Origin: UBA2040 sp041674745 | GTDB taxonomy: Bacteria > Bacteroidota > Bacteroidia > Flavobacteriales_D > Crocinitomicaceae | Length of the DNA: 64,000 nt | Direction: 5' to 3' | Assembly (NCBI GenBank): GCA_041674745.1 | Contig: JBAYVD010000013.1 | Span: forward strand, 56,846-120,845 | Part shown: positions 35,701-44,661 of the stretch, piece by piece | How the letters are laid out: the number at the start of each line of letters is the position of its first letter | How positions within the stretch are numbered: the first letter of the stretch is position 1 | Translations under genes and position numbers: made by a program | Notes under the pieces: generated by a model | Told to the model about the DNA's origin: nothing | Databases searched by the model: none | The model's input: the letters and a program-made list of their open reading frames with translations, nothing else

Positions 35701-38700
35701 TTAATTTGCGCTTTTGCAAAGTAAATAAAACATTAGAGGTGGTGTTCGAATGTTTTGTAATTTCTAATTCTAAATTGTTTTTTTCGGCAAATTCGCGTAT
35801 ATCTACAATGGAAATGAATTCCATTGGATTTTCTGATTTGTTGAATCCGAAAACCTTCGTCGACAGAAACTCAGTGAATTTTGTCATTTTATGCGATTTT
35901 TCATTGTCTTGCAAACCATCTCGAAGCAGAAGGATGCCATTCGCATTTAATTGGTCGATGCTTTTTTGCAGAAAGATATCTTGATCACTTTTGGGCAAGT
36001 AGTGAAGCACATCATTTAAGAAAATTACGTCACACTTTTCAATCGGAATTTCACGAATATCACCGGCTACAAAGGTGAGGTTTTCACTTTTTAACGGAAT
36101 GGCTTGTGCAACGGCAATTTTTTCCTGGTCATAGTCAACACTGGTAATCAATCTACTTTTATCGCGATAATGCAGGAAATAACTCAAATATCCATATCCA
36201 CAGCCAAAATCATAGATCACTTTTCGATTGCCAATCAAAGCATCGTATTGGGCGAAATTCTTTTTTTCCAAAAACCATTTTATACGCACATACCATTCTA
36301 AAATGGGGCCTTTCAAAACATAATTTTTTTGAAGAATGGGTCCCCAAAAGTCGGTTCCCGCATGTTCTTTTTTTGCTTCCAACATACCCGAAAGCATCTT
36401 TGCTTTAATAGCTTTACTCGCAGCGGAGTAGTTCATTTCTGGGTTGTAGGGAACGGAATCCATTGCTTGAACAATGATTTTCCCACGGTTGATCAAAATG
36501 TCATTTTTGGGATTCACTTCATGAACACCGATCAGCAACAAAGGTTGAATGGCTATTTTCAACTCTTCGGCGATGTGAAAAGCGCCCTTGTGAAATCGAT
36601 TCATTTCTCCATTTATGCTTCTTGTTCCCTCTGGAAAAATCACGATCGAATAGCCTTCGCTCAAGCGAGCCTTGATTTGTTCTAAATTATCCGATGCTCC
36701 TTCTTTCGCAAATGGAAAACCGGCATACCGAATGAACAATCCAAACACGGGGGAATTATAAACCCAGCTTTTGACCATGATCACCGTTTTAGGATGAATC
36801 ATTAAAACCAATAGAATGTCGAGGAAGGAACTATGATTGGCGACGATTATTTTTGGTTCGTCGAAATCAATCTTGTCGATGTAGACTTCTTTTTTCACCT
36901 GAAAACCAGCGTAAATGGTGGATTTAGCCAATTTGGAAATCAAGAAATTCAAAAACGCCCTCTTTTTCGTTTTTTTGATGGGAAGAGGAAACAAAATAAA
37001 AACGACCAGAATCGTCAAAAATAAACTTCCTATGAAGAAATAGGCGAAAAGGAACAGACTGTAGACCCATGTGAAAAATGTAATCGGTGCTTTTTTCTTC
37101 TCCGTTCGATTTAATACAAAAAGACGGAACAAATAGGGTTGAACAAACAAGGTGATAAGTAGAATAGTAGAAATCCCCACGATGCTAATTAACGCAATGG
37201 AATGAATTGCTGGATGTTTTGCAAAAATCAAAACACCTGTACCCACCAAAGTCGTTAAACCTGAAAGGAGAATCGCAGATCGATAGGATTTATAGGAATC
37301 GCTGCCTGTTTTGTATTGTTGTATGAGTCCGTCGGTTGTGAAAATACTGAAGTCATCCCCCAAACCAAAGATAAATGTGGCAATGATAATGTTTACAAAG
37401 TTGAACTTGATGTCGAAAATACTGGTGATGCCTAGTATCCAAATCCAAGCCAAAAGCATCGGGAAAAAGGCAAACAAGGCCAATTCAATTCGACCATAGA
37501 TAATGATAAGTGTAATGAAAACCAGTAAGGCCGAAAAGATCAATAAGAAATTGAAGTCATTTTGCACTGAATTCAGCATGACTTCAGTGATTTCAGATAG
37601 ATCGAGAATGAAAGCGCCATCAATTTGATGCAAGGCTTTTTTACATGCCATCAATTCACTTCGGCCAATAACGATACTGGTAATGTATGATTGGTTTCCG
37701 TTGGCGGTATACGCAAATTTAGACAAACCAATTTCCGTCATCAATTCTTCACCCACTGCGGTATCGAAATCGTTTGCTGAAATCCAATCGGAAAAGGGTG
37801 TAAAAGCAGTTGGTGAAAAGTTATTGGAAGGGGAAGACTGGCTGATTTGTGCTAAAACCTTCTCTTTTCTCGTTAGCCAAAAGTCTTGCCATTTTTGGGT
37901 TTGTTCTTTAATTCGTTGCTGCGAAGGTAAATAAGGAGCCGTGGAAATTAACTCTGAAATTTTTAATTCTTTTCTGTAATGACTCAAGGAATCATAAATG
38001 GCAGCATTGATTTTTTTGGCTTCTTCCAGGGAAGAAGAAGTAGCGATTACATAAAATTTCTTGTCTTTTTCAGGTTGAATTCCCGTGTAAAAAGCTTCCT
38101 TTCTCTTTAGTTCTTCCGAATGAAAGGATAAGTTGTTGATGTCTGCATCGAAAAAAGCATCGAAACCACGAAGTAATGAAATGGCAGTAAAAGCTACAAC
38201 CGCTAAAATTCCGAGTCGTAGTAGAATTTTTGGTACTTTTTTAGTGCCGGATGTATTTTCAGAAAAAGGAAGTTTTACTCTGAGTAAGATGAAAAGTGTC
38301 GGTTGAATTAAAAGTGTAAAAAGGACGGAGCCTAATAACGTAAACAAGGCTATCAATCCAAAATTTTGAAGAATCACTGAATCAGCAAAGAGCAAGGCAC
38401 CCAAAGCTGCAACTGTGGTGAAACTCCCGATGACCATGGGTGCGGAAATTTCTTCTATGGTTTTCCGAATGTCACCAGAATGTTTGTAATGCGTGAAAAA
38501 ATGAAAGGAATAATCCAAAACAATACCCAACAATACGGAAGCCGTGGCCAAAGATATGGCGCTGATGGACGGTTGCAACCAACCCACCATTCCCATTCCG
38601 CAAAGAACGCCAAAAACGGCAGGTAAGATGAAAAAAACAGGCGCAAAGAAACTACGGTAATACACAATCAGCAACAACACAATCAGTGCAATGCTGAGAA

Positions 38701-39505
38701 AGGAGGTGAGGTAGGTATCGGCTTTCACTTGTTGCGCATTTTCAACGGCGATTTGAAAGGTGCCGAAATAATCGAAATGAATCGGGAGTTCAGAATTGAT
38801 TTGTGTTTTGAATTTCGTTAGGTCTTCGTTTAGATTGGCCAAAGCCACCATGTCTTTTGAATCGAGTGCGAGTGTAGCGAAAAAAAGAATGGATTTTTCA
38901 TCTTGGGTATACACCAAGCCGTCTTTCACGAGATAGGATCCTTTGCCTTCTTCGGGTTTGGCTTTTTCAAGTTGTTTGGACGTCAATCCCAAAGGATCGA
39001 GCGCTACAATGCCTTTTAAAAAAAAACCGTTGGTGCCTTCTAATTTATCGGCATCTCTTTTTAAAGCAGCATCAATTGCATTGGGCGTTATTTTGTTTTC
39101 AATTTCAGCATAATCCTGATCCGAAGCGGATAATACAAACGATTTTTGCAGATAACCAACAAGTTTTTTCTCATTTACATTTCTGTAAATCTGTACATCT
39201 TTGATTCGAGCGTTAAAAAGATCATCGATTTTATTTTCAATACTAGAAAGATTTTCTTCTAACTGGTTGGCATCCTGATTCGCGTCAATGGAAAAGACGA
39301 TTTGTTTGTTCAAGGAATTTTCTTGAATGATGGAGTTGAAACGTTGGTATTGTTCGCTTTTAGGGAAAACGGAGTACAAATCCTCATCGATGTTCAAGCG
39401 CGTTAACCCAACCACCAAGGTAGATAAAATGCCGAGTAACAAAAGCAGAAAGAAAACTGGTTTTGCTACGAAAAAACGAACAATAGCTGAAAATAATTTG
39501 CCCAT
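35693..39505 (-). CDS. Trifunctional MMPL exporter / lysophospholipid acyltransferase / SAM methyltransferase fusion
   Basis: One uninterrupted 1270-codon frame. Residues about 1-800 form an RND/MMPL-type exporter with two sets of transmembrane helices and a periplasmic loop after each first helix. Residues about 840-1070 form a PlsC-like acyltransferase with NHSSFLD near 888 and FPEGTR near 957. Residues about 1085-1270 form a class I methyltransferase with DFGCGYGYLSY near 1098. Separate enzymes of aryl polyene clusters (exporter, acyltransferase, methyltransferase) are thus joined in one inner-membrane protein that could modify the product at the point of export. It starts 40 bases after the CrtI-like gene stop. 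Confidence 0.94.
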   Translation of the reverse strand: MGKLFSAIVRFFVAKPVFFLLLLLGILSTLVVGLTRLNIDEDLYSVFPKSEQYQRFNSIIQENSLNKQIVFSIDANQDANQLEENLSSIENKIDDLFNARIKDVQIYRNVNEKKLVGYLQKSFVLSASDQDYAEIENKITPNAIDAALKRDADKLEGTNGFFLKGIVALDPLGLTSKQLEKAKPEEGKGSYLVKDGLVYTQDEKSILFFATLALDSKDMVALANLNEDLTKFKTQINSELPIHFDYFGTFQIAVENAQQVKADTYLTSFLSIALIVLLLIVYYRSFFAPVFFILPAVFGVLCGMGMVGWLQPSISAISLATASVLLGIVLDYSFHFFTHYKHSGDIRKTIEEISAPMVIGSFTTVAALGALLFADSVILQNFGLIALFTLLGSVLFTLLIQPTLFILLRVKLPFSENTSGTKKVPKILLRLGILAVVAFTAISLLRGFDAFFDADINNLSFHSEELKRKEAFYTGIQPEKDKKFYVIATSSSLEEAKKINAAIYDSLSHYRKELKISELISTAPYLPSQQRIKEQTQKWQDFWLTRKEKVLAQISQSSPSNNFSPTAFTPFSDWISANDFDTAVGEELMTEIGLSKFAYTANGNQSYITSIVIGRSELMACKKALHQIDGAFILDLSEITEVMLNSVQNDFNFLLIFSALLVFITLIIIYGRIELALFAFFPMLLAWIWILGITSIFDIKFNFVNIIIATFIFGLGDDFSIFTTDGLIQQYKTGSDSYKSYRSAILLSGLTTLVGTGVLIFAKHPAIHSIALISIVGISTILLITLFVQPYLFRLFVLNRTEKKKAPITFFTWVYSLFLFAYFFIGSLFLTILVVFILFPLPIKKTKKRAFLNFLISKLAKSTIYAGFQVKKEVYIDKIDFDEPKIIVANHSSFLDILLVLMIHPKTVIMVKSWVYNSPVFGLFIRYAGFPFAKEGASDNLEQIKARLSEGYSIVIFPEGTRSINGEMNRFHKGAFHIAEELKIAIQPLLLIGVHEVNPKNDILINRGKIIVQAMDSVPYNPEMNYSAASKAIKAKMLSGMLEAKKEHAGTDFWGPILQKNYVLKGPILEWYVRIKWFLEKKNFAQYDALIGNRKVIYDFGCGYGYLSYFLHYRDKSRLITSVDYDQEKIAVAQAIPLKSENLTFVAGDIREIPIEKCDVIFLNDVLHYLPKSDQDIFLQKSIDQLNANGILLLRDGLQDNEKSHKMTKFTEFLSTKVFGFNKSENPMEFISIVDIREFAEKNNLELEITKHSNTTSNVLFTLQKRKLND

Positions 39506-39545
39506 TTACTTTTATTCAAACTGATTAACGTGACTTCAAATAGTA

Positions 39546-41144
39546 TTACATCCAGGTTTTCGGATACTTGGAAAGTTTTTTGTATTCTGATTTTTTCTTG
39601 TCCTTCAAAACCATCAACGTTGCATTGTAGGCCGCTTTTACTGCGATAGGTACGCCACCGCCTAGTTCCGCCCAATGTCCGCCAATCAACAGATTTTTTA
39701 CCGGTGATTTGTAATGTGCAACGCCTGATTGCATGTTGGCGCGTCCAGGACGTGTTCCCATCATGGATCCGTCTCTGTTGTGTGTGTAGCGATGATACGT
39801 TACAGGTGTAGCAACTTCATAGAATAGTATGTGTTTCCTTAAACCCGGACAAGCTTCTTTTTCAATTCGTTCAAAAATGATTTGTGCAAATTCGTCTTTT
39901 AGCTGGTTGTATTCAGCTGTGCGCACATATTCCCCTTTTTCATTGAGGGATGTTTTCCAGTTTTCTTTGTAATTCATCCAAGCAGGCACAAAAATGTTTA
40001 AGGTTCCTTGATTTTCAGGCGCCAAAGTTTTATCTCGAACGGTTGGTGCCAAAATACTGATGAAAGATTTGTGCGGGTCGCCTGAACTATGTTCCATGCG
40101 AGAAGTTTCCTCATTGTAGAGATACAACATTACATCTTCGAAACCTAGACTTTCAGCTGTGCAATCCAATGCCACAGAAATCGTTAACGATGAACTATAC
40201 AATTCTGAATTGTCCATCTTCAGTTTCAACTTTTCAGGAACGGCATCGGGAGGTAATAGTTTTTTATAGACAGTATCAATATCACAAGCGGCAATTAAAT
40301 GCGTGGCAGATAAATGGTACTCTTTGTGACGCTTTTTGTAGGTAACGCCTTTGAAAGTATTGTTTTCAATGTCAATTTTCGTCACTTCCGCACTCAATAG
40401 AATTTCGGAGCCGTTGCCATACGAAAGAATCTTTTCTTCCAACCAAATCGGAATGACTTTGCTTCCACCGATGGGCGGATTTTGGTAATCTTTGTTGTAT
40501 GCCCAAGCAATTGGGAAGAGGCAAGAGAGCAAATCGATTTCCGAACAAAATAATTCCAATAGTTTTTCGTCTTTAAAAAACTTTTTCAAACCTTTTTGAA
40601 CACCTTCTTCACCGCCGTACAAAGCATATTGAATCAAAGGGTAGATGATTCGCAATTGTTTCAATTTGTAAAACATCTTTTGAAAACCTGAAACGGTCTC
40701 ATAAGAAAGGAAAAATTGAGGGAAATTATCGGATACTTTCGCTACCGTTTTTGCGGCCTTGAAGAATTTTTCAATTCCTTTTGTTTCGTGCGGGAAATCT
40801 TCAATGAGTTTTTTCTTTAACTCATCAGGATTGTTGCTAAGGGTGTAATAATATCCTTTGTTCACATGCCTGTGAATGGTTTTCATCGTAATTGGTTTCG
40901 GGAAATCATCGCCGAGATATTCAAAAACCTTGGTAACTGTGCCATTTTCACCGCATTGATTCAACCAATGGATCGCCGTGTCGAAGGTAAATCCCTTTCT
41001 GTCAAAACCTTGAAGGTATCCACCGATTAAATAATGACGCTCTAAAACGCAGACTTTTAACCCTGATTTTGTGAGCAAAGCAGCTGCTGTTAAACCACTA
41101 ACTCCAGCCCCAATGATTATAACGTCGAAATGCTTTTCAATCAT
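39546..41144 (-). CDS. CrtI-like FAD oxidoreductase, second paralogue
   Basis: This 532-residue flavoprotein starts MIEKHFDVIIIGAGVSGL, a dinucleotide-binding fold directly at the N-terminus. An ATG 36 codons further upstream would add a Cys- and Leu-rich extension foreign to the family, so it was not used. Later motifs include IGGYLQGFDRKGFTFDTA near residue 45 and the C-terminal NLLIGGHWAELGGGVPIAV. It belongs to the carotenoid isomerase/phytoene dehydrogenase-related group. It is the first gene of the four-gene minus operon, and a TACTTTTG box lies 6 bases before the ATG. Confidence 0.93.
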   Translation of the reverse strand: MIEKHFDVIIIGAGVSGLTAAALLTKSGLKVCVLERHYLIGGYLQGFDRKGFTFDTAIHWLNQCGENGTVTKVFEYLGDDFPKPITMKTIHRHVNKGYYYTLSNNPDELKKKLIEDFPHETKGIEKFFKAAKTVAKVSDNFPQFFLSYETVSGFQKMFYKLKQLRIIYPLIQYALYGGEEGVQKGLKKFFKDEKLLELFCSEIDLLSCLFPIAWAYNKDYQNPPIGGSKVIPIWLEEKILSYGNGSEILLSAEVTKIDIENNTFKGVTYKKRHKEYHLSATHLIAACDIDTVYKKLLPPDAVPEKLKLKMDNSELYSSSLTISVALDCTAESLGFEDVMLYLYNEETSRMEHSSGDPHKSFISILAPTVRDKTLAPENQGTLNIFVPAWMNYKENWKTSLNEKGEYVRTAEYNQLKDEFAQIIFERIEKEACPGLRKHILFYEVATPVTYHRYTHNRDGSMMGTRPGRANMQSGVAHYKSPVKNLLIGGHWAELGGGVPIAVKAAYNATLMVLKDKKKSEYKKLSKYPKTWM

Positions 41145-41150
41145 ATAGGT

Positions 41151-41158
41151 CAAAAGTA
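41151..41158 (-). promoter_or_regulatory. Candidate -7 box for the four-gene minus operon
   Basis: The minus strand reads TACTTTTG, an exact TAnnTTTG match. It ends only 6 bases before the chosen ATG, so the transcript would be essentially leaderless if this box is used. Confidence 0.45.
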
Positions 41159-41237
41159 ACAAAATGACACAACATCTGAGGGCATAAGATTGTTTTCTTA
41201 AGATTCTTTTTCCTTGCAGATTTTCATTATAAAAACT

Positions 41238-41245
41238 TATCTTTG
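41238..41245 (+). promoter_or_regulatory. Candidate promoter -7 box for the long plus-strand biosynthetic operon
   Basis: TATCTTTG matches TAnnTTTG exactly, with CTTG 21 bases upstream (41213-41216) as a -33 candidate. The methyltransferase ATG follows at 41308. Confidence 0.6.
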
Positions 41246-41307
41246 CCCTCATTTGGGTAAGATTTATCCACTGAATTTAACACAGAATTAATTTCTAATT
41301 CGATTGA

Positions 41308-42357
41308 ATGAAAGCTATTAACGCACTATACGAAGCTCAAAAAATTGCCTTTAGTCCATTTGTATTTCAAACGGTTTACACCATGCTCGAATTGGGCATT
41401 ATGGAAGCGATGAATGAGCAGAACCAAGGGTTAACGATTCAAGAAATTGCTGATCAAACAAAAGTCTCTAAATACGGAGTAACTGTTTTGCTTGAAATGG
41501 CCGAAGCCGCTGAGGTGGTGGAATTAAAATCAGAAGGCAAATACCAATTGACGAAAATTGGTTATTTCTTGCTTCGAGATGAAATGACGAAAGTCAATTT
41601 CTACTTTACGCAAGACGTCTGTTACCAAGGTCTTTTTCAGTTGAAAGAATCCATTCAAGAAAATCGTCCGGCTGGATTGAGTGTTTTTGGAAACTGGCCA
41701 ACCTTGTATGAAGGACTTTCTCAATTGCCAGCACCCGTGAAAAAATCTTGGTTTGATTTTGACCACCATTATTCAGACAATTCATTTAATGAAGCCTTGA
41801 AAATTATTTTCCAGTATCAACCAAAAACCATATTTGATATTGGTGGGAATACAGGGAAATGGGCAATGGCCAGTACCAAGTACGATCCAGAAGTGCGCGT
41901 TAAAATATTCGATTTACCCGGTCAATTGAAAGTGGCGAAAGCAAATATCGATGCCCTTCCAGAAAGCAAAGATCGCGTGGAATATTTCCATGTGGACATG
42001 TTGAAACCAGAGTCGGAAATTCCAGCAGGAGCCGACGTGTACTGGATGAGTCAATTTTTGGATTGTTTCAGTGAAAAAGAAATTGAGGCCATATTCTTGA
42101 AAATTAAAAAGAACGCATCAAAAGATGCAACGATTTTCATCATGGAAACTTTCATTGATGATCAAAAATACCCAGCTGCAAAATACAGTTTGGTGGCTAC
42201 ATCAGTTTATTTTACAGCGATGGCAAACGGAAACAGTAAAATGTATTCTTCCAGCGTAATGAAATATATTATCGAAAAAGCGGGGTTAATTTGTGTGAAC
42301 GAGCATCACCTGCATACCAATGCCTTTCATACCATTTTGGAAGTGAAAATTCCGTAA
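41308..42357 (+). CDS. SAM-dependent O-methyltransferase (winged-helix dimerisation type)
   Basis: This is a 349-residue protein. The N-terminal third is a winged-helix dimerisation domain (IQEIADQTKVSKYGVTVLLEMAE), as in plant-type and acetylserotonin-type O-methyltransferases. The C-terminal part is a Rossmann methyltransferase with motif I DIGGNTGKWA near residue 178 and FDLPGQL after it. It could methylate a phenolic hydroxyl or ring carbon of the aryl head group. It is the first gene of the main plus-strand biosynthetic operon, 43 bases before the ammonia-lyase gene. Confidence 0.92.
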   Translation: MKAINALYEAQKIAFSPFVFQTVYTMLELGIMEAMNEQNQGLTIQEIADQTKVSKYGVTVLLEMAEAAEVVELKSEGKYQLTKIGYFLLRDEMTKVNFYFTQDVCYQGLFQLKESIQENRPAGLSVFGNWPTLYEGLSQLPAPVKKSWFDFDHHYSDNSFNEALKIIFQYQPKTIFDIGGNTGKWAMASTKYDPEVRVKIFDLPGQLKVAKANIDALPESKDRVEYFHVDMLKPESEIPAGADVYWMSQFLDCFSEKEIEAIFLKIKKNASKDATIFIMETFIDDQKYPAAKYSLVATSVYFTAMANGNSKMYSSSVMKYIIEKAGLICVNEHHLHTNAFHTILEVKIP

Positions 42358-42400
42358 AAAGGCGTATTTTAAAAACCAGTATAAATAACAATTTTTGACC

Positions 42401-43930
42401 ATGTATAAAATGGATTTGTCCGACATAGAGCAGTTTGCAATTTACCGCAAACCGTTACTCTTGAACAAGGATGTTAAAGATCAACTTCACGAATCTTTTA
42501 ATTTCCTAACGGATTTCTCAAAAGACAAAATAATTTACGGCATCAACACGGGATTTGGGCCAATGGCGCAATTTAAAATTGATGACGACAAATTGAATCA
42601 TTTGCAGTACAACTTAATCCGAAGCCATTCTTCTGGAACGGGTAATGTACTCGATGATGAGAGTGTTAGAGCAGTTGTCGTGGCACGTTTGAACAATTTT
42701 TTACAAGGAAATTCAGGCATAAGTTTTGAGGTGGTGGAGCAATTAACCGCCTTTTTGAAACACGAGATTTATCCAGAAATTTACGAACACGGTGGCGTAG
42801 GAGCGAGTGGAGATTTAGTGCAATTGGCTCATTTAGCACTGAATCTAATTGGCGAAGGTTATGTGCGTTACCAAGGTGTTCGACGACCTACTGCTGAAGT
42901 GTTGAGTGAAATCGGATTACAACCGTTGAAAATTCAATTGCGCGATGGTTTGGGATTGATGAACGGAACTTCCTGTATGACAGGGATTGGCGCCGTTAAC
43001 TTGATTTATGCGTATCGCTTGTTGAATTGGGGTATCGTTTCGTCGACCATCATCAACGAAATCATGGAATCCTATGACGATTCTTTTTCGGAAGGATTGA
43101 ACAAAGTGAAATTGCATCCAGGGCAAATGTATGTTGCCAAAGAAATGCGCGATTTTTTGGTGGACAGCCAAATGATCAAAAAAAGAGAAGATTTGTTTTC
43201 TGATAACGATATTTTACAACACGTAGAATTCAAAAAGAAAATTCAAGAATATTATTCGATTCGTTGTGTGCCTCAAATTTTAGGACCAGTGAAAGAAACG
43301 TTGGATTACGCTCGTTCCGTTGTTGAAAACGAAATGAATTCTACCAACGACAATCCGATCATTAGTGTGGAGGATCAAAATGTTTACCACGGTGGAAATT
43401 TCCATGGCGATTACGTTTCGTTGGAAATGGACAAAGTAAAATTGGTGGTAACGAAAATGACGATGCTAGCTGAACGACAATTGAATTACTTGTTGAACAG
43501 CAAAATGAACGAACAATTCCCGGCCTTTTTAAATCAAGGAGTGCTTGGGTTGAATTTCGGAATTCAAGGAATGCAATTTACAGCAACGTCCACAACAGCA
43601 GAAAATCAAATGCTTTCGAACCCAATGTACGTGCACAGTATTTCCAATAACAATGACAATCAAGACATTGTGAGTATGGGGACTAATAGTGCTGTCATTA
43701 CAAGAAAAGTAATCAACAATGGATTCCAAGTAATGGCGATTCACATGATGGCAGTTTGCCAAGCGATTGATTTGTTGGGTGAAGAAAAACGAATAAAATT
43801 GTCGCCAAAAACGCTGGAGGTATACAAAATGATTCGAAATGTGGCGCCAATGATTACAGAAGATGTTCCACAATTTGAAAATATTCGTAATATTATCGAT
43901 ACCTTAAGCCAAAAGTCTGTAGAATTATGA
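42401..43930 (+). CDS. Aromatic amino acid ammonia lyase (HAL/TAL family), probable tyrosine ammonia lyase
   Basis: This is a 509-residue member of the MIO-dependent lyases. The cofactor-forming Ala135-Ser136-Gly137 lies in GGVGASGDLVQLAHLAL, with GINTGFGPMA before it and NDNPI after it. It would deaminate L-tyrosine to 4-hydroxycinnamate, the flexirubin starter. The substrate loop reads SHSSG (residues 75-79), closer to histidine lyases than to the His-Leu of Rhodobacter tyrosine lyase, so substrate is assigned from context. No histidine-degradation gene (hutU, hutI, hutG) is nearby. The ATG at 42401 is preferred over a TTG two codons upstream. It overlaps the FabG gene by 4 bases (ATGA). 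Confidence 0.9.
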   Translation: MYKMDLSDIEQFAIYRKPLLLNKDVKDQLHESFNFLTDFSKDKIIYGINTGFGPMAQFKIDDDKLNHLQYNLIRSHSSGTGNVLDDESVRAVVVARLNNFLQGNSGISFEVVEQLTAFLKHEIYPEIYEHGGVGASGDLVQLAHLALNLIGEGYVRYQGVRRPTAEVLSEIGLQPLKIQLRDGLGLMNGTSCMTGIGAVNLIYAYRLLNWGIVSSTIINEIMESYDDSFSEGLNKVKLHPGQMYVAKEMRDFLVDSQMIKKREDLFSDNDILQHVEFKKKIQEYYSIRCVPQILGPVKETLDYARSVVENEMNSTNDNPIISVEDQNVYHGGNFHGDYVSLEMDKVKLVVTKMTMLAERQLNYLLNSKMNEQFPAFLNQGVLGLNFGIQGMQFTATSTTAENQMLSNPMYVHSISNNNDNQDIVSMGTNSAVITRKVINNGFQVMAIHMMAVCQAIDLLGEEKRIKLSPKTLEVYKMIRNVAPMITEDVPQFENIRNIIDTLSQKSVEL

Positions 43931-44658
43931 AAAGTGCATTAATCACAGGGTCCTCAAGAGGAATTGGACGTGCGATCGCTTTGCAATTATCCAAAGATGA
44001 GAACCTTCATATATTGATCAATTATTCTTCAAACAAAGAGGCTGCGTTGGAAACATTGAAAGCTATTGAAGAACAAGGTGGGTCTGCGGAATTGATGCGT
44101 TTTGATGTGAAAAACAACGAAGAGGTTTTGAAAACCGTAGGTGCATGGATTGAAAATAATCCAGATAAAAATATTGAAGTATTGGTAAACAATGCTGGAA
44201 TAACAAGAGATAATTTATTTCCTTGGGTTTCTGAAAAAGACTGGGATGATGTAATCAATACCTCGGTAAAAGGAATGTACAATTGTACACAAGCTGTTTT
44301 GCCTAAAATGTTACGAGCTAGAACAGGTAGAATCATCAATATCGCTTCTTTGAGTGGTTTAAAAGGTGTGCCGGGGCAAACGAATTATTCAGCAGCGAAA
44401 GGTGCGATGATTGCTTCTACCAAAGCCTTGTCACAAGAAGTAGCGAAAAGAAACATTACGGTGAATGCAATTGCTCCTGGATTCATTGTTTCAGATATGA
44501 CCAGTGACTTGGATGAGGCAGAATTAAAAAAAATGGTGCCGGCCAATCGGTTTGGAAAAGCAGAAGAAGTAGCGTATTTAGCGAGTTTCTTAGCTTCTCA
44601 AAAGGCAGCGTACATTACAGGTGAAGTAATCAATATAAACGGGGGAATTTACGCGTAA
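43927..44658 (+). CDS. 3-oxoacyl-ACP reductase (FabG-like)
   Basis: This 243-residue short-chain dehydrogenase has the cofactor motif TGSSRGIGRA at about residues 7-16, NNAGITRDNLF near residue 86, the catalytic Ser in IASLSGLKG and the YSAAKGA Tyr-x3-Lys near residue 155. It would reduce the beta-keto group of each polyene extension cycle with NADPH. Its ATGA overlap with the lyase gene and the 3-base gap to the ketosynthase gene place it in the pathway rather than in general fatty-acid synthesis. Confidence 0.95.
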   Translation: MKSALITGSSRGIGRAIALQLSKDENLHILINYSSNKEAALETLKAIEEQGGSAELMRFDVKNNEEVLKTVGAWIENNPDKNIEVLVNNAGITRDNLFPWVSEKDWDDVINTSVKGMYNCTQAVLPKMLRARTGRIINIASLSGLKGVPGQTNYSAAKGAMIASTKALSQEVAKRNITVNAIAPGFIVSDMTSDLDEAELKKMVPANRFGKAEEVAYLASFLASQKAAYITGEVININGGIYA

Positions 44659-44661
44659 GGT

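Noticed and set aside
35693..39505. Splitting the long frame into three genes
   Set aside because: No stop, frameshift or internal intergenic stretch separates the MMPL, acyltransferase and methyltransferase parts; it reads as a true fusion.
41145..41252. N-terminal extension of the CrtI-like protein from an ATG at 41250-41252
   Set aside because: The extra 36 residues precede a complete FAD-binding start and do not fit the family. The -7 box at 41151-41158 lies inside this stretch.
42401..43930. Histidine ammonia lyase HutH for histidine catabolism
   Set aside because: No other hut gene is near, and the gene overlaps fabG in a pigment operon, so the tyrosine role is more likely, though the loop sequence alone does not exclude HutH.
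43927..44658. Housekeeping fatty-acid synthesis operon (fabG, fabF, acpP)
   Set aside because: The mixture with the lyase, darA-darB, CLFs and exporters points to the pigment pathway; no fabD, fabH-plsX or acc genes are present.
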